Below are positions 22,765-34,179 of a stretch of 64,000 nt of DNA, piece by piece (the first letter of the stretch is position 1; every line of letters begins with the position of its first letter). The notes under the pieces are model-generated. The model was not told where the DNA came from and did no database searches. It worked only from the letters and a program-made list of their open reading frames with translations. A program made the translations under genes and the position numbers. This DNA is from Eleginops maclovinus (taxonomy: Eukaryota; Chordata; Actinopteri; Perciformes; Eleginopidae): assembly GCF_036324505.1 (NCBI RefSeq), contig NC_086364.1:21376648-21440647 (forward strand), in the 5' to 3' direction.

Positions 22765-23990
22765 TCAGAAAAGACCAACTACACCAACCAAAGGGCAGGA
22801 AGGGGAGCGCTTTCATTAGGTTTTAGTTTTCAGTTACGAGCCAAATCTATATGGTTAGCTTGAGTTAAAAGATCAAGCATTGGGTTGAAGTACGCACATC
22901 CCTTTGCTTAAGTAGGAAAAAAGACTAAATACAGACAGACTTCCGCAATAAGTCCCCTCTACTGCATCTGGCGCTATGATAATGTCAAAATACAAATCAA
23001 AAGTGTAGTTTTAACCCTAACCCTAAGCCTGTGGTCAGTAAAGTCTTTGTTTTGCCCATCTATCCTTCCTTCTTGCTTTCTCCCTCAAGCTCTTAGTGTA
23101 GCTACGTTATCAGAGCCAACATGTGAATATATGATAACCGCTCTCTGATCCTACTCATAGGCGTAAAAGGCCTCTCCTAAACCATGTGTTAATGCTCAAA
23201 TCCCCTGCTAACGCCCAGGTAATGGGTTGATATAATTCAAAAAGGGTGTGTCTACCTACACTGGCAAACTCAAGACATTCCCATCAGCTCTCCACTGTGT
23301 TTTGAGCTTATTAGCGAAGGCTAGCATGCTAAAATGCTATGCTAAAATGCTATGCTAAAATGGTAAACATGTTAGCATTGTCATTGTGAAGATGAGAGCA
23401 TGCTTTGTTAGCTTTGAGCTCGGTTGTGACTGTAAATCCTGTTAAATAGAGTAGAAAGGGATTATATGATTCTTTAGATGAGTATGATTAGCTAATGTCT
23501 GTAATACCACTTACTGCATGACAGCAATAAGGGGTTGGATCTGTGAGACGGATCCTACACTTGCTACCGAATCATTTATTAACTGGTGATATAATGGCTT
23601 GTTGTTTTCCTTTTCCAACAGAGAGCCGTGTCGGAGTGGGTTGATGTCAGGAAGCCTTAAAGTGAGCGGTAATTATTATCAGATGTACTCAGACATCATT
23701 GTGGTCGGGAGACACAGAAGGAAATGTCATCAATTTGAGTTAGAAGACTGCCGGGAAGGGAAGAGAGTCAATTTGTTTATGATCCAAGGCCTTTAATCAT
23801 GGTAGTTTGGAGGATGTAAAACCTTCCATGAGGTGTTTCAGAAATAAAAGACGCACACAACAAGATTACTTAAAATATTCTCATTTTACTGCAGCTATCA
23901 GGACATACCAGTGCACAGTACATTATGAGTGTGTTTGTAGCACAAAACAAACAGTACATGCCTTTGTTTGCTCTAAGGAGAGGGACAGAT
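22765..23990. other. Intergenic DNA, nothing recognised except small repeats
   Basis: A short tandem repeat of ATGCTAAAATGCT (three units) lies at about 23328-23372. A two-and-a-half-unit TAACCC run at 23013-23025 is too short to mean telomeric DNA. No gene is seen; the part nearest 24.6 kb may be pde6h 3' UTR. Confidence 0.5.
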
Positions 23991-23999
23991 AGCAGCAAG

Positions 24000-24616
24000 G
24001 AGATAGACTCGGGATAAAAAGGGGAGTTAATCCTCCACGATCAAGTGAAAACGCCTTGTAGTTTTCACCGTTACAGCAATATTGCACGCTCTCCTTGCAT
24101 CCCCTGGTGTTCACAGTAACCTTGTGTTCACAAGGAGTACAAAATACAACGCAAAATAAAAGCGGGAGGAAGTACAAAAGGTAGGGTGGAAGTACAAGGT
24201 CAAAACACTGAGAACAAAATATTTACATTTTTATAGACAGCTAGAAGCAAATACACTCTAGTGGTGACTAGTGTTTTGCTTGCGTCCATTGCCGTGGGTC
24301 GAGGAGTGTCGTGGGGGAGAGAGGGGAGGAGAAGTAAAGGACTATCAAAGATGGATGAAGGGAATAAGGAAGGTGGAGTTCTCGTCTTCTCATTTCAAGT
24401 ATATATATATATATGTATAATATAAACAGCATCATGTATTAATATAAAAATAACTCCATATTTATGCTTTTCTATCCACTCAGTGGAGCGAAGCATGAGG
24501 TAGTTAGACGAGAGGGCATTAGGGGGGTTCTCGGGCAGCCTTATCGCGGCATGCCGAGCCGGGAGGAGGGGGATTAGACCGAGGAAAGGTGCAGGCAGGC
24601 AAGGAAGGCATCAGGT
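24000..24616 (-). other. Probable 3' UTR and downstream flank of pde6h
   Basis: Follows the stop codon of the phosphodiesterase gamma gene. A TA run lies at 24400-24414. I did not find an unambiguous AATAAA on the minus strand, so the transcript end is not fixed. Confidence 0.35.
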
Positions 24617-25219
24617 TTAGATGATGCCGTATTTGGCCAAGTCGCTGAGCTCCATGTCGCCGAAGGCTTCCCATGGGCAAACCACCGTGATGTCTGTGCC
24701 GAGGCCCTCCATGCCGGGGATGTCGTCGCCAAAGCTGGAGGACAGAACACAAGCAGGTGAGCGAGTGGGTTATCCTGATCTGCTGCTACGTTATGAACTC
24801 TTAGGTCCTCTGCGACGGGTCAGCTGTCTGTCCCCAGAGTCAGAATGAAACGTGGAGAAGCAGCGCTGAGTTATCATGCTCCAAATATCTGGAACAAACT
24901 CCCAGAATGCAACTCAAACTACTTTAAGGTCCAGGCTGAAGACTTTTCTTTTTGCCGCTGCTATTAATTGAACGACTCGTATCTATCAGGTTTCAGATCC
25001 ACTATTTCTGAATACATGATAAATAAACCTGCCTTCATTTGGTTGCATTTACTGTATTTTCAGTAGTTTTTCTTACCCTTTCTGGCCTGGCTTGGGTGCC
25101 TTGCTCTTGAATGTACGCGTCTGCCTTTGCTTGAATTTGGGGGGTCCCTTCTTGGGTGTGGTTGGGCCCGCTGTGCTCCCGGGGGCCAGGGCACTTCCTG
25201 CCGGGGGCGCAGTGTTCAT
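24617..25219 (-). CDS. pde6h: Photoreceptor cGMP phosphodiesterase 6 inhibitory gamma subunit, cone PDE6H-like
   Basis: Two coding exons on the minus strand: 25219-25077 (start MNTAPPAG; its 3' splice site is at 25235) and 24734-24617 (TAA stop). They join in phase 2 to 86 residues, the normal length. Residues 18-35 hold the central proline/lysine-rich region ([20 protein letters not shown]) that docks on the PDE6 catalytic domains and transducin. The C-terminal half, [20 protein letters not shown] and then [11 protein letters not shown], contains the transducin-contact segment and the Ile-Ile end that plugs the cGMP active site. Activated transducin lifts this subunit, so PDE6 can hydrolyse cGMP in outer segments. 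GPTTP and KGFGDD favour cone PDE6H over rod PDE6G, and the MGP/GPRC5A neighbourhood agrees. Family certain, paralogue likely. Confidence 0.92.
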
Positions 25220-26062
25220 TTCTGCTGAGGGTCTCTGGAAAAGGCAGAAGGCAAGTGTCACCACACTGAAATGTTCCCCTACACATACCCCCCCTCCTCT
25301 GATGCCCTTTGCTTATCCCAGATTACACAGATTAGTTCCTACAGCCAGATTAGCGCTAATCCCGCTCTGATGGCGCAGACGGCTAATTACCCTTCTCAGA
25401 AATCACCGATATGCATTGTGACCTCAGCCTTTTCAACTTAGACCCTCATTGGACTGATGTGTGGTACTTCAAAATACCAACTAATACAATCACATCATCA
25501 GCAAACCTGCACATCTTTTGCTAACCCAATGACGCTGGATCTATCACGGAGGCTCTGGATCATTAGCTCCTTAATTCACCCCCCCCCCCCCCTTCCTTTG
25601 ACGTCTGACCCTGATAATCCCGTTAAAGACAGAAAAACCACCCCGCTGTAAACTCAAACTGAAGCAGTAGTTGCTTTAGCAGTAACAGATCTAGATTGAG
25701 AATTTATCTGTCTATGCTTGGAGACACGATAAGACAAACAAAAAAGCCCTTAACAAACCCCTTAAAGTCAATCCTCTTAGTGCGAGGGGATTAGAAAAAC
25801 ACACCTGTCGCCGACTTCGAGCTTGTACTCCTGCCTTTCTTTCTTGTTGTCCTTTTTGTTTTATTGCACATTTATCTGTACTCAAACCAAGAGTTTTTAT
25901 CCAGTCTTATCCATTTGCCAGCCAAGACAGTTTTTAGCCATTTGCATTCAAGTTGTACCCTTCTTACTTTTACAGTTTTAGCCATTCCCCATCTTTTAAA
26001 CTCTAACTCGTCCTGATCTAATTCCTAATTAGACTGTCATTCCTGAGTAAGGTCGCTCTCAC

Positions 26063-26169
26063 CTGTTGTCACAGATATCCCAAGAGGCCACCGCCGATCA
26101 GCTTCTCTATTCTCCTTTAGCAATTGACGTGCGCCGTCCTGCGTCGTGCTTTTATATCCCCTCTAATCC
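26063..26169 (-). promoter_or_regulatory. pde6h promoter and non-coding exon 1
   Basis: On the minus strand GATATAAAAGC (TATA box) spans 26158-26149. A transcribed stretch then runs to ACAACAG|GTGAG at 26063, a good 5' splice site feeding the 3' splice site at 25235 (intron of 828 bp). GGATTA, the core of CRX/OTX sites (TAATCC on the plus strand, 26164-26169), lies right beside the TATA box. The palindrome GATTAATC at 26311-26318 is a further K50-homeodomain type site. CRX/OTX control of photoreceptor genes is established; occupancy here is inferred. Confidence 0.6.
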
Positions 26170-26196
26170 CCACATCCTCCTCTTTCAAGTCACATG

Positions 26197-26220
26197 ACCC
26201 CCCCCCCCCCCCCCCCCTCC
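26197..26220. repeat. Poly-C tract
   Basis: About 20 consecutive C bases (G on the gene strand) some 45 bases upstream of the pde6h TATA box. G runs of this length can form quadruplex or slip in assembly. A shorter C run lies at 25578-25592 inside the intron region. Confidence 0.85.
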
Positions 26221-26805
26221 CCACCGAAAAAGCTGGAAACCTCCCGCCCCATCCCTGACTCTAATCGTCCTTGTTCCCATCACCCAATTTGCTGGGCAGA
26301 GAATGTCAAAGATTAATCTGCTAGGATCTGATCTGGCTAATTCCTCTTAAACCCCAGCACGCCTGCATCTAGCTTTGTGAGGCGACGATCTGCTTGTTGT
26401 GTCTCAAGTCAATGTGAGAAGCTGTTGTCCACGTGTGGGATTACGCTATCACAGATACAGATATAGATATGTAGATTATTAAGGCAAGCTGAACACAAGC
26501 CTCAACTTCATCTGATATATGAAGTGAATGTTTCATTGGGAATAAGAGGGAATTTAAAATACTTTTTTAGGAAATCATTCCCTTGATCAGGTTTTGGACT
26601 TTAGGACAAACTTCTGAACATCGTTGGGCGTGAAAATGATGCTTTTGTGACAAGAGTAGGTGTCCTCTTTAACACCAAACATTACACTCTCCATTCTCTG
26701 TAAGCTTTCAGTAAACCTTATTTTACAGGTAAATTCCTTCCTATCCTTAAAAAAAACAACACAGTCGGTACCACTTTACAATAACACTACCCTTATAAAT
26801 AAAGA

Positions 26806-26861
26806 TTCAAAATGGCCTGCGGGCCGCATTTGGCCCCCGGGCCGTAGTTTGGACACCCCTG
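26806..26861. mobile_element. Solo end of the CAGGGGTGTCCAAAC hAT MITE family
   Basis: Contains TTTGGCCCCCGGGCC and ends GTAGTTTGGACACCCCTG, matching the right end of the copy at 22246-22754. The other end is absent, so this is a truncated relic. Confidence 0.75.
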
Positions 26862-26869
26862 CCATAGAG

Positions 26870-27264
26870 CAACACAGGCTCACTATTTGGCAAGATGATT
26901 AAGCCTTATATTGGCTACCTAGCTTCCTCCCTCTTCTTCATCAGGCAGCATCCTTGGTATCTGTTGTTCACTGAGTTGATTCCCCCCCTTTCATGAAGAA
27001 GACGGAGTAAGCTAAGTAGCCAACATAACGCTTAGCAGTACAGGTAAATGCGGGCTCACTATTTGGCAAGCTGGTCACAGTTGCCCTGTTTATCTCTTGT
27101 CTTATAAAAGCTTATTGAGGATCTATAAAGTGTTCACAACCTAATTAATAAATCAATTACAAACTATTCGTAAACCCGTTGTAAAGGGGTACCACACAGC
27201 CTTGTACTTTGAGCTGCCACCAATGGGGGAAGACCAGTGATTACAACTGATTAACACCAGGTAC
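26870..27264. other. Intergenic DNA with a direct repeat
   Basis: GGCTCACTATTTGGCAAG occurs near 26876 and again near 27054 with AGC(C)AA-rich sequence between. No gene recognised. Confidence 0.4.
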
Positions 27265-27450
27265 GTAAATAGACTTTGTTAGATGCTTTCATCCAAAGCG
27301 ACTTACACGCATTCAATACTGTGGGCAATCCCTTCAGGAGCAACTTGGGGTGAAGTGTCTTGCCCAGGGACACAACGACACGGGGATGGAACCAGTGCTC
27401 CCCTGATCCGAAGACCAATGCACTAACCCACTGTAACCACAGCCTCCCAT
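27265..27450 (-). mobile_element. tRNA-derived SINE
   Basis: On the minus strand: GGGAGGCTGTGGTTACAGTGG, TTAGTGCATTGGTC, the B-box-like GGTTCCATCCCC, then GGGCAAGACACTTCACCCC, ending GTAAGTCGCTTTGGATGAAAGC. This is the common fish SINE layout with a LINE-like tail. Related head at 5300-5450. Confidence 0.75.
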
Positions 27451-27454
27451 ATTC

Positions 27455-28535
27455 AAATGATACTAGACCTGGAGTTTCTGAGGAATCAGCAGGTCAAGTT
27501 GCCTTAAACGTCCTACCTACGTACTTCTTATTTGGACGAGATGAATTAAAAAACCCATATTTAATTGCCAAAATGTCAAGGTGCAGGATGTAAAATGTAG
27601 ACTGGGGTGAATTTAATAACAGAGCGTTTCGCCGTGATGATTTCTGGCACCTGCTTGTGGAAAATGGAAATCTCAAAGGGAGGATCGAGGATTAACTTGT
27701 TGAAATGGGACACGTTCTGACGCCACAACACAGAGCGCTAATTGGTACTAACGTCACCGCGGGATTTAATTAAAGAATGATTGAAATGATCCAAACAAAT
27801 ACAGACTTCCACAGGTAATAACTTATTGGAGGTGCGTGCTTTAGACGTGCCTTTCTAATTAAACGTCTATCCTTTCAGTAGTTTGTACAATCAGATGTTC
27901 TTCAGATCATGTGAAATTGGAAGCAAGCTTCACTAAATGGTGATGAGAAGTATTTGGGTTTTTAGAATAACAAGGAAATCAAGTTCAGTCTTAAAGATAA
28001 TCAATATATTTAGAAAGAAACCCAACATGTTTTAAGCAATTTCCAATCCTTGTTGAGCGTGTGCTGTACATTTATCAACTTAAGCAAACATGTGCATCTT
28101 TGAGTCTTTTCCCAAAGCAGGCGAGGACAATGGGTGAGCCTCTTCAGTAGTGTGGAGGCTGCTGTCTTTGCACCCTGGATTATCCGTCTGTAGTGAAAGA
28201 ACAGCCTGTTTCATCAAAGCAATCACACCACAAATCGAGTATGCCATGCTAACATGCTAACGTGCTAACTATGTGTATTGACACCAGAAACGTAGCTGTA
28301 AATACAGTTAACTCAGGCGTGTTTATCTGTGATTTCTGTGAGTATGAAGGCAGATCATTAGCAAAATGCTCCTCAGTGATCACAATTCCTGGACTTTTAG
28401 CTAGCTAGCGTTGCTCTTAACTTTATTAACAATATACTACTTAAAGCTATTCATTTCTACTTCATTTTTTAAGCCATTTCTCTGTTACTTTGAGTTATCT
28501 ATTTTAATTGTTTGAATCATTACTTTCAGCTAGCT
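27455..28535. other. Intergenic DNA, nothing recognised
   Basis: AT-rich, with a few GCTAGC-type motifs from 28240 on. No gene or mobile element with defined ends seen. Confidence 0.45.
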
Positions 28536-28539
28536 AGCG

Positions 28540-28760
28540 GTATTAACCTTCATCCTTTCCTTTTACATTACAGTTCATTTGTCAGTCGCTTTTATCCAAA
28601 ACGACTTACAATAAGTGCGAAAAACGTAGAGAATCAAACTCCTGAACAACAAGGAAAGTGCAGAATATATTCACTTCAAGCAAGTCCCACCATTGTAAGA
28701 GCTGGGGAATTTGTAACAAGGCCTAAGCTAACTCTATAAAGTGCATTTAATTGCAGTGGA
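28540..28760. repeat. Interspersed repeat fragment
   Basis: Contains GTCGCTTTTATCCAAAACGACTTACAATAAG, a motif carried by a very common teleost repeat tail (also inverted in the SINE at 27265-27450). No coding content. Confidence 0.5.
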
Positions 28761-29153
28761 AACAGATGCATTTTCAGTCTGCAACAGAAGATCTGCAGTG
28801 TGTCTAGCAAAGTGCACGTGGTGGATTGTATGGTTTAACCAAGGCTCTGGATGTAGGAAGGGGCTGATCCCCTCACAGCTTTACTTTTGAGCTAATGTCA
28901 CTATAAACATCAACTGTTTTTCAATCATTTTCTCTCTCACTTTGAGCTGAATTGTTTTATATGTCATTTTTAGCTCGCTACCGTCCATCCATGACTGCGC
29001 TGAGCTGTACTTGGTTGTTGACGTCTTCATTGTAGGTCATTATTTCAATCTTTGAGCTTACACTCCTTAAGTCTGTGCGTATGCCACTAATTAAATTAAC
29101 CGAGGGACTTTGAAAAAGAGAACAGTGCCAGTGCAATGACGCAGAGGTTAGAC

Positions 29154-29154
<1 letters not shown>

Positions 29155-29241
<87 letters not shown>
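29155..29241. repeat. (TG)n microsatellite
   Basis: About 43 TG units with a single GG interruption near 29190. Confidence 0.95.
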
Positions 29242-29243
<2 letters not shown>

Positions 29244-29646
29244 CATTTATCAGCTTGTCAAACATCAGCTAAGTATGACTTTAGTTGACAGATCTGTTCT
29301 TTCATGAAGCATGAATTCCTGTGTGTGTTCAGAGGAAACCAAACTCTTTTTACAGCTGAGCTTTCACCACACACAGTGCAGCCATACACATATGAGGATG
29401 TTGGATGTATGGAGGGTTGCTCCCCACTCTGCAGAAAGCTCAAAGAGACCATGATTGACTATTCTCAGTGTATGAATGCAGCTTTTTTAAATCAGAAAGG
29501 GTCTAGACACGACTGAACCACAGTCTCTATACTCTCACTTTGGACTCTGAACACCAAGAGTAATTTATATGTTTAAGTTCAAAGCTGTAGAAACGTGACC
29601 ATGAGCACAAACTGGTTTAAAGTTCTCTCATAAAGATAGAATTTAG

Positions 29647-29790
29647 GGCCGTTGTATAGCTCAGTGGGTATAGCTTGTGGCTATATACTGAGGTTTGATC
29701 CCCATGCCACTCGTCTTCCCCTCTGTCTCCCCGTTTCTGAACTGCACTATATTAAAGGCACTGGTTTCCCCCAAAAAATAGAACTTAGGA
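29647..29790 (+). mobile_element. Short tRNA-derived SINE
   Basis: GTATAGCTCAGTGGGTATAGC (A box) and GAGGTTTGATCCCC (B box), then a short body ending ATTAAAGGCACTGGTTTCCC. The tail matches the SINE at 50816-50995, which ends ATTAAAGGCAAAAAGCCCCC. Confidence 0.6.
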
Positions 29791-29799
29791 TATAAAGGG

Positions 29800-30925
29800 A
29801 AAGACTCCAGACACATCAACACTCACTCAGCTTCCATTCAAACCTTTATCGGGCTTCCAAGGGTGAAATATTAGCTGTATTTTGTAGCTTTTCCATATGT
29901 TTTTTGATAGAGGACATGGTGGAAATGCTCAAAAAGGTGTATTATAAAGAACCCAAGGGCTGTGAATTGAACCCAGGATGTTACGGTTGTAAGATACATC
30001 TACAATATGATGTTTGTGGTTACAGTAAGAGAGGAGAAATGGTCAAAATAAAGAAAAATCTACCAAAAAGATAGCCTATACAATTGTTATCGGTGCAAGA
30101 GTTCAAGCTAACAATGTCATCAGGATATTTGGAACATTTAGGGGGGGAAAGATCAGTCAAAGTCACCATTAACGTTGTTTATTGTGCGATTTTTGCAAAT
30201 GAATATCACTGAAAATATGACTTAATGGAGGTTCTGTAACCATAACTATACAAAAGTGAACTATAGGAGGAAATCGAGGGGTTTGATGACAGTATTAACA
30301 CAATATTACAAAATATGTAAATATCACGATCAGGCTTACACCGCTATATCTCCAGACCCCTACTCATCTGTGAAAGATCAAATATTGTACTTTCCTAACA
30401 ACTGCATGCATTTATTTGGATATATTGGAGAAAATACAGCGGAGAGGTTACTACTCTTACTATGAAAACCTGTCACGGTTAAGACAGAAATGTTAAGCAG
30501 CCACCGTTCCAGCCTTCATGGGTTGAGCTTTAAAATAAAAGTGTGTGTACAGTAGCACCTGGTCTAATAATAGTCTTATGCATGAACCACACATAACATG
30601 TCTGCCCCCTATGAATAGAGGCTCAGACTGTCTGGCATGCTGCTGAATATGCGATCAGATGCTGGTTGGGACAGTATGAGTGTTGACAGAGTGTGATGTA
30701 CAGCAGGCCTCTCCTGACCTGTTACACTCCCTAATCCCATTTTAACATGCTGAGGGGTTTATAAAAGCAACGTTGACCGCTGACTACAGAACTGCACACT
30801 CATGCACTGAATCAGTGCCAGACCTAAAGCCCCATGACTTCAGAGGGCCTTCCACCAACAGCAGCAGTCATGTTCTGGATATGTTTGCTTTTGAAGTGTT
30901 ACAGTTGAATTCGTCAAGATGGTTT
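29800..30925. other. Intergenic DNA, nothing recognised
   Basis: No splice-bounded frame, TIR element or SINE seen. Confidence 0.45.
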
Positions 30926-31185
30926 AAGATAAGATAAGATAAGATTCAACTTTATTGTCATTGCACAGAGTACAAGTACTAGGACAACGAAATGCGGTCT
31001 CTGCATTTGACCCATCCTAGTGTTAGGAGCAGTGGGCTGCCATTATGTACGGCGCCCGGGGAGCAGTGTAGGTAACCAGTGTCTTGCTCAGGGACACCAC
31101 GGTGGCACTAGGTCTTTCGGGGACTTGAACTGGTGACCTTCCAGTTCCCAGGCCAAGCCCCTATGGACTTTGCCACCACCGCCCT
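30926..31185 (-). mobile_element. tRNA-derived SINE with pentanucleotide tail
   Basis: Minus-strand copy of the family at 11301-11602: TAGGGGCTTGGCCTGGGAAC, CCAGTTCAAGTCCCCG (B box), CTCCCCGGGCGCCGTACATA, tail AATGACAATAAAGTTGAATC followed by a run of ATCTT units (30926-30945 on the plus strand as AAGAT). Confidence 0.8.
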
Positions 31186-31219
31186 TTTCATCTGACAACT
31201 GGCAGAGCTTATATTTTTC

Positions 31220-32300
31220 AACTGTTTATCCATTACTTTAAGATAATGATCACACAAGGTATTAATTTGTCTAAATTTTAACCATTTATTTTTTATTCAA
31301 AGCATACTATTTCAACTGTCTCATGCTAATTAGCACTTTTAGCTAGCTAGCATGTTTAGGCCTTTTATCCATTTCTCCGGGGTGCACCCTCTATTCCGAC
31401 ATGCCCCTATTCCGACACAATTTTAGTACCGCCAGTCTACCCAGGCGCTGGGATGACGACGGAGAGACTTGGAGGAGCCGTGGCGGTGGATTCGGGAGGG
31501 CTATCAGAAGCGTCCATGAGGGAGGAGGGGGGCCCTGCATGTCTGACAGTGTCAACTACCGCTCCGAATGCTTCCACTTAAATGGAGCTATGCAGACCCA
31601 ACGCACCATGTCGGGATGTTTGAAAACAAAGTAAAGTGCCTCTACTCCGACAATTAGACGTCAATGTCGGAGTAGAGGTGTGTCGGAATAGCAGCATGTA
31701 GTAACCCTATTGCTTTTAGCTAATGTTTCTACCTTACCTATTACTTTAGCTTACTAGCATGTATCAACTATTCAGCCATTAGTTTTAGCAGGTATTTCAA
31801 CCATACATTCATAGCCTTTAGCTAAAGTTTACTACGCTAACTATATCAACTGCATCAACTTTTAATCAGTTAGTTAAAGCTAGCTATTTAAATGATTTTT
31901 TCTCCAATATCCATTACTCTAAGATAATAATCAAACAAGGTATTCATCTGTCTTATTTCAGTATATATTTAGCCAATCATTTTTTATTTAAAGCTCACTG
32001 TTTCAACTGTCTCATGCTAGCTAGCACTTTTAGCTGGCTAGCATGTTTTGACGTTTTATCTTTTCCTTTTAGTTATGTTTTTACATTTAGCCCATTAGCA
32101 TGTATCAACTATTTATCCATTAGTTTTAGCATATATTTCAACCATTAAATTCACTACTTTTCAGTAATGTTTACTACGCTAACTATATCAAACTGTACCT
32201 TCAGTTTTCGTCCATCAATCCATTAGTTTAAGCTAGCTATTTCAATTGCTTTCTCCAATATTTGCAGCTAGCAACTGTGAATCAACTGTTTAGCTATTAC
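31220..32300. repeat. Degenerate ~340-bp tandem repeat, interrupted by a MITE
   Basis: Blocks recur at a spacing of about 340 or 680 bases: GCATGTATCAACTATT at 31758 and 32098; AAGATAATNATCANACAAGGTATT at 31241 and 31922; TTTCAACTGTCTCATGCTA and AGCTAGCATGTTT in two places. The small element at 31391-31691 was inserted into it. No coding content. Confidence 0.6.
31391..31691. mobile_element. Small TIR element with nested CTATTCCGACA repeats
   Basis: Left end CTATTCCGACATGCCCCTATTCCGACACAA in two motif repeats; the right end is its inverse with the same motif twice (as CTACTCCGACA). A near-perfect hairpin, CCTCTACTCCGACA paired with TGTCGGAGTAGAGG around TTAGACGTCAA, lies at about 31638-31678. 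No transposase. No target duplication could be fixed, and the true ends may lie a few bases outside. Confidence 0.55.
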
Positions 32301-32848
32301 TTCTACCTTAGCCATTATTTCTTTACTTTTAGCGCATTTTTCTTCTTTACCTATTCATTTTTAGCCAATATTTAAACCAGTTAACCATTAGCTTACTTAT
32401 AGTAAATAATCTAAACACTCAAAAGTGATCTGTTTCATTTTGAAAAGTCAGCTTTTTGAAAACCAACATGGCTCAGTTCAAAATGTTGTTTCAAAACAAA
32501 ACTCCTCATCTCTTCCCCGACATGATTTGACATAAAGATGATTTGCCACCACTTTTTTTATATTTAGCTTGTCTTAGCATAGCTTAACTATTTCAACTGT
32601 GTTGTGTAATCCTTTTAGCAGCTACTCTATACATCTGGCTACCCACTACTGACAGTCCGACCATTTTCCATTACTGTTTGCCATCTGATTGAATTTCTCT
32701 GTTACCTCACTCATGGCATAAGTTAGAAGAAGGCTAACACCTGGTTGGGATTCATTGTGCTAAGTGATTCAGAATGGATACTCTCCCCCTGTGTCTTTAA
32801 TGGTGAATAGCCTCTAACAGAGTTTTTCCTTTCCCGCTGCGGTTTAGG

Positions 32849-33019
32849 TTGATCACTCAGGAGCTTCTGTTTTACATGAGACACCGCTGTGACTCCAGTC
32901 AGTTTAAAACACTGCAGCAAGCCTTTAAACATCAGCTATGGGATGGGAGTCTTTGTCCTCGGGCTGCCTTTAGATATCTGAGTGAGCATTCATTTCAATC
33001 TCCTGATCCTACAGACTAA
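32849..33019 (+). CDS. Unexplained C-terminal-like coding stretch
   Basis: After TTTAG at 32843-32847 a 56-codon frame reads LITQELLFYMRHRCDSSQFK .. LQQAFKHQLWDGSLCPRAAF .. SPDPTD and stops at TAA (33017-33019). It has no internal low complexity and a protein-like mix with Trp and Cys. The frame is open back to about 32807, so the AG may or may not be a splice site. I find no partner exons nearby and do not recognise the sequence. It could be a last exon, a gene relic, part of an unknown repeat, or chance. Confidence 0.25.
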   Translation: MITQELLFYMRHRCDSSQFKTLQQAFKHQLWDGSLCPRAAFRYLSEHSFQSPDPTD

Positions 33020-33024
33020 ATTTG

Positions 33025-34175
33025 TAGGTTAATCAAGGTTTTTTAGTCAGAGTTGTGCAACAAAGACTCACTCAATCACTCATTAAAACCTATTAACATC
33101 TTTTAATGTTTCTTATTTAGTCTCCTCCGCCAGATCTGATTAATTGTATTCATAACGACCTTGATGCTCCTTCTATTCTTCGATGTATTACTGGGTTTTT
33201 TCACTGTTTACCGAATAGCTTTCTTGATCTGCACTGCATGTCTCCTGGTAAGGAAGCACTTTGTGCACTATGTGCTGCATAAATATATTATTCATAACGA
33301 GATTATTGATGTTGTTGCATTAATATAAAGTATAAAATCCTAACAACCCTACTTTGTATTTTACATAAGTCATTTTAATTTCACTTCAGTCAGCAATCAG
33401 AGGCCTCTCCTTTCCCCCTTTGTGATTGAAATTCCACGGCAAGGCTTACAGAAATTCCTTTCAAATGCCACTAATGATTTTACTCATTCATGCACACACA
33501 TTATGCATTTCCATTTCCTATCCGCCATGCTTCTTTAAGCTTTGAAGTGCACAAACCCTTCAGTTTAAGCCTCAATCTTTTACTTTCATGGCAACTAGAA
33601 CATTTCTTTTATGTATGCATTTGCCTGTAGTAAACATATTCATTTCATATTTGAAGATCACTTTCTATTTCCTTTCAAACCTTCCAATTTATTTCTGTTC
33701 TGTTGATTAAGCATTTACAGAACACTCTGGTGTTTGTGGAAGTTATGGTGTTGATAGCACGTTGAATTCCTTTGCTTTCAGTAACTTATGTCTTGTTTTG
33801 AACAGATACCAGGTACAGTTTTAGATCCTTTTTCATTGTTTTAGCATCTGGTTCTGTCTGTTTCTTTTTGCTGTGCACGTCCTTTGTGTTTCAGTGTTTT
33901 GTAAGACTTAAAGAAGCCGACATGCTGAGCTAATCGGACGCTGGGAGAAGTTCTTCGAAGCGCAGATTGACCTGAATCTCATTTCAGAGGCTTACAATGT
34001 TTGTCGTCATGGGGAATTTCTCTTAACTTTTTCAGGGAACTCTTTAGCCACTCCTGCCAGATTGCAGATACAATGTTATCCTTGTATCCTTCAGGCAGAA
34101 GTCTGAGTTCAGAAAGTCCGCCATTTCTTTGGTTCTGTGATTTTCTGACATTTTAGGACACAAATGTTTGATCTA
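33025..34175. other. Intergenic DNA, nothing recognised
   Basis: AT-rich sequence with no identifiable gene or element. Confidence 0.45.
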
Positions 34176-34179
34176 TTAA

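Noticed and set aside
23011..23031. Interstitial telomere repeat TAACCCTAACCCTAA
   Set aside because: Only about two and a half units, expected by chance or microsatellite noise.
31401..31634. 77-codon frame inside the small TIR element
   Set aside because: No similarity to any transposase I know, and the element is too small; treated as chance.
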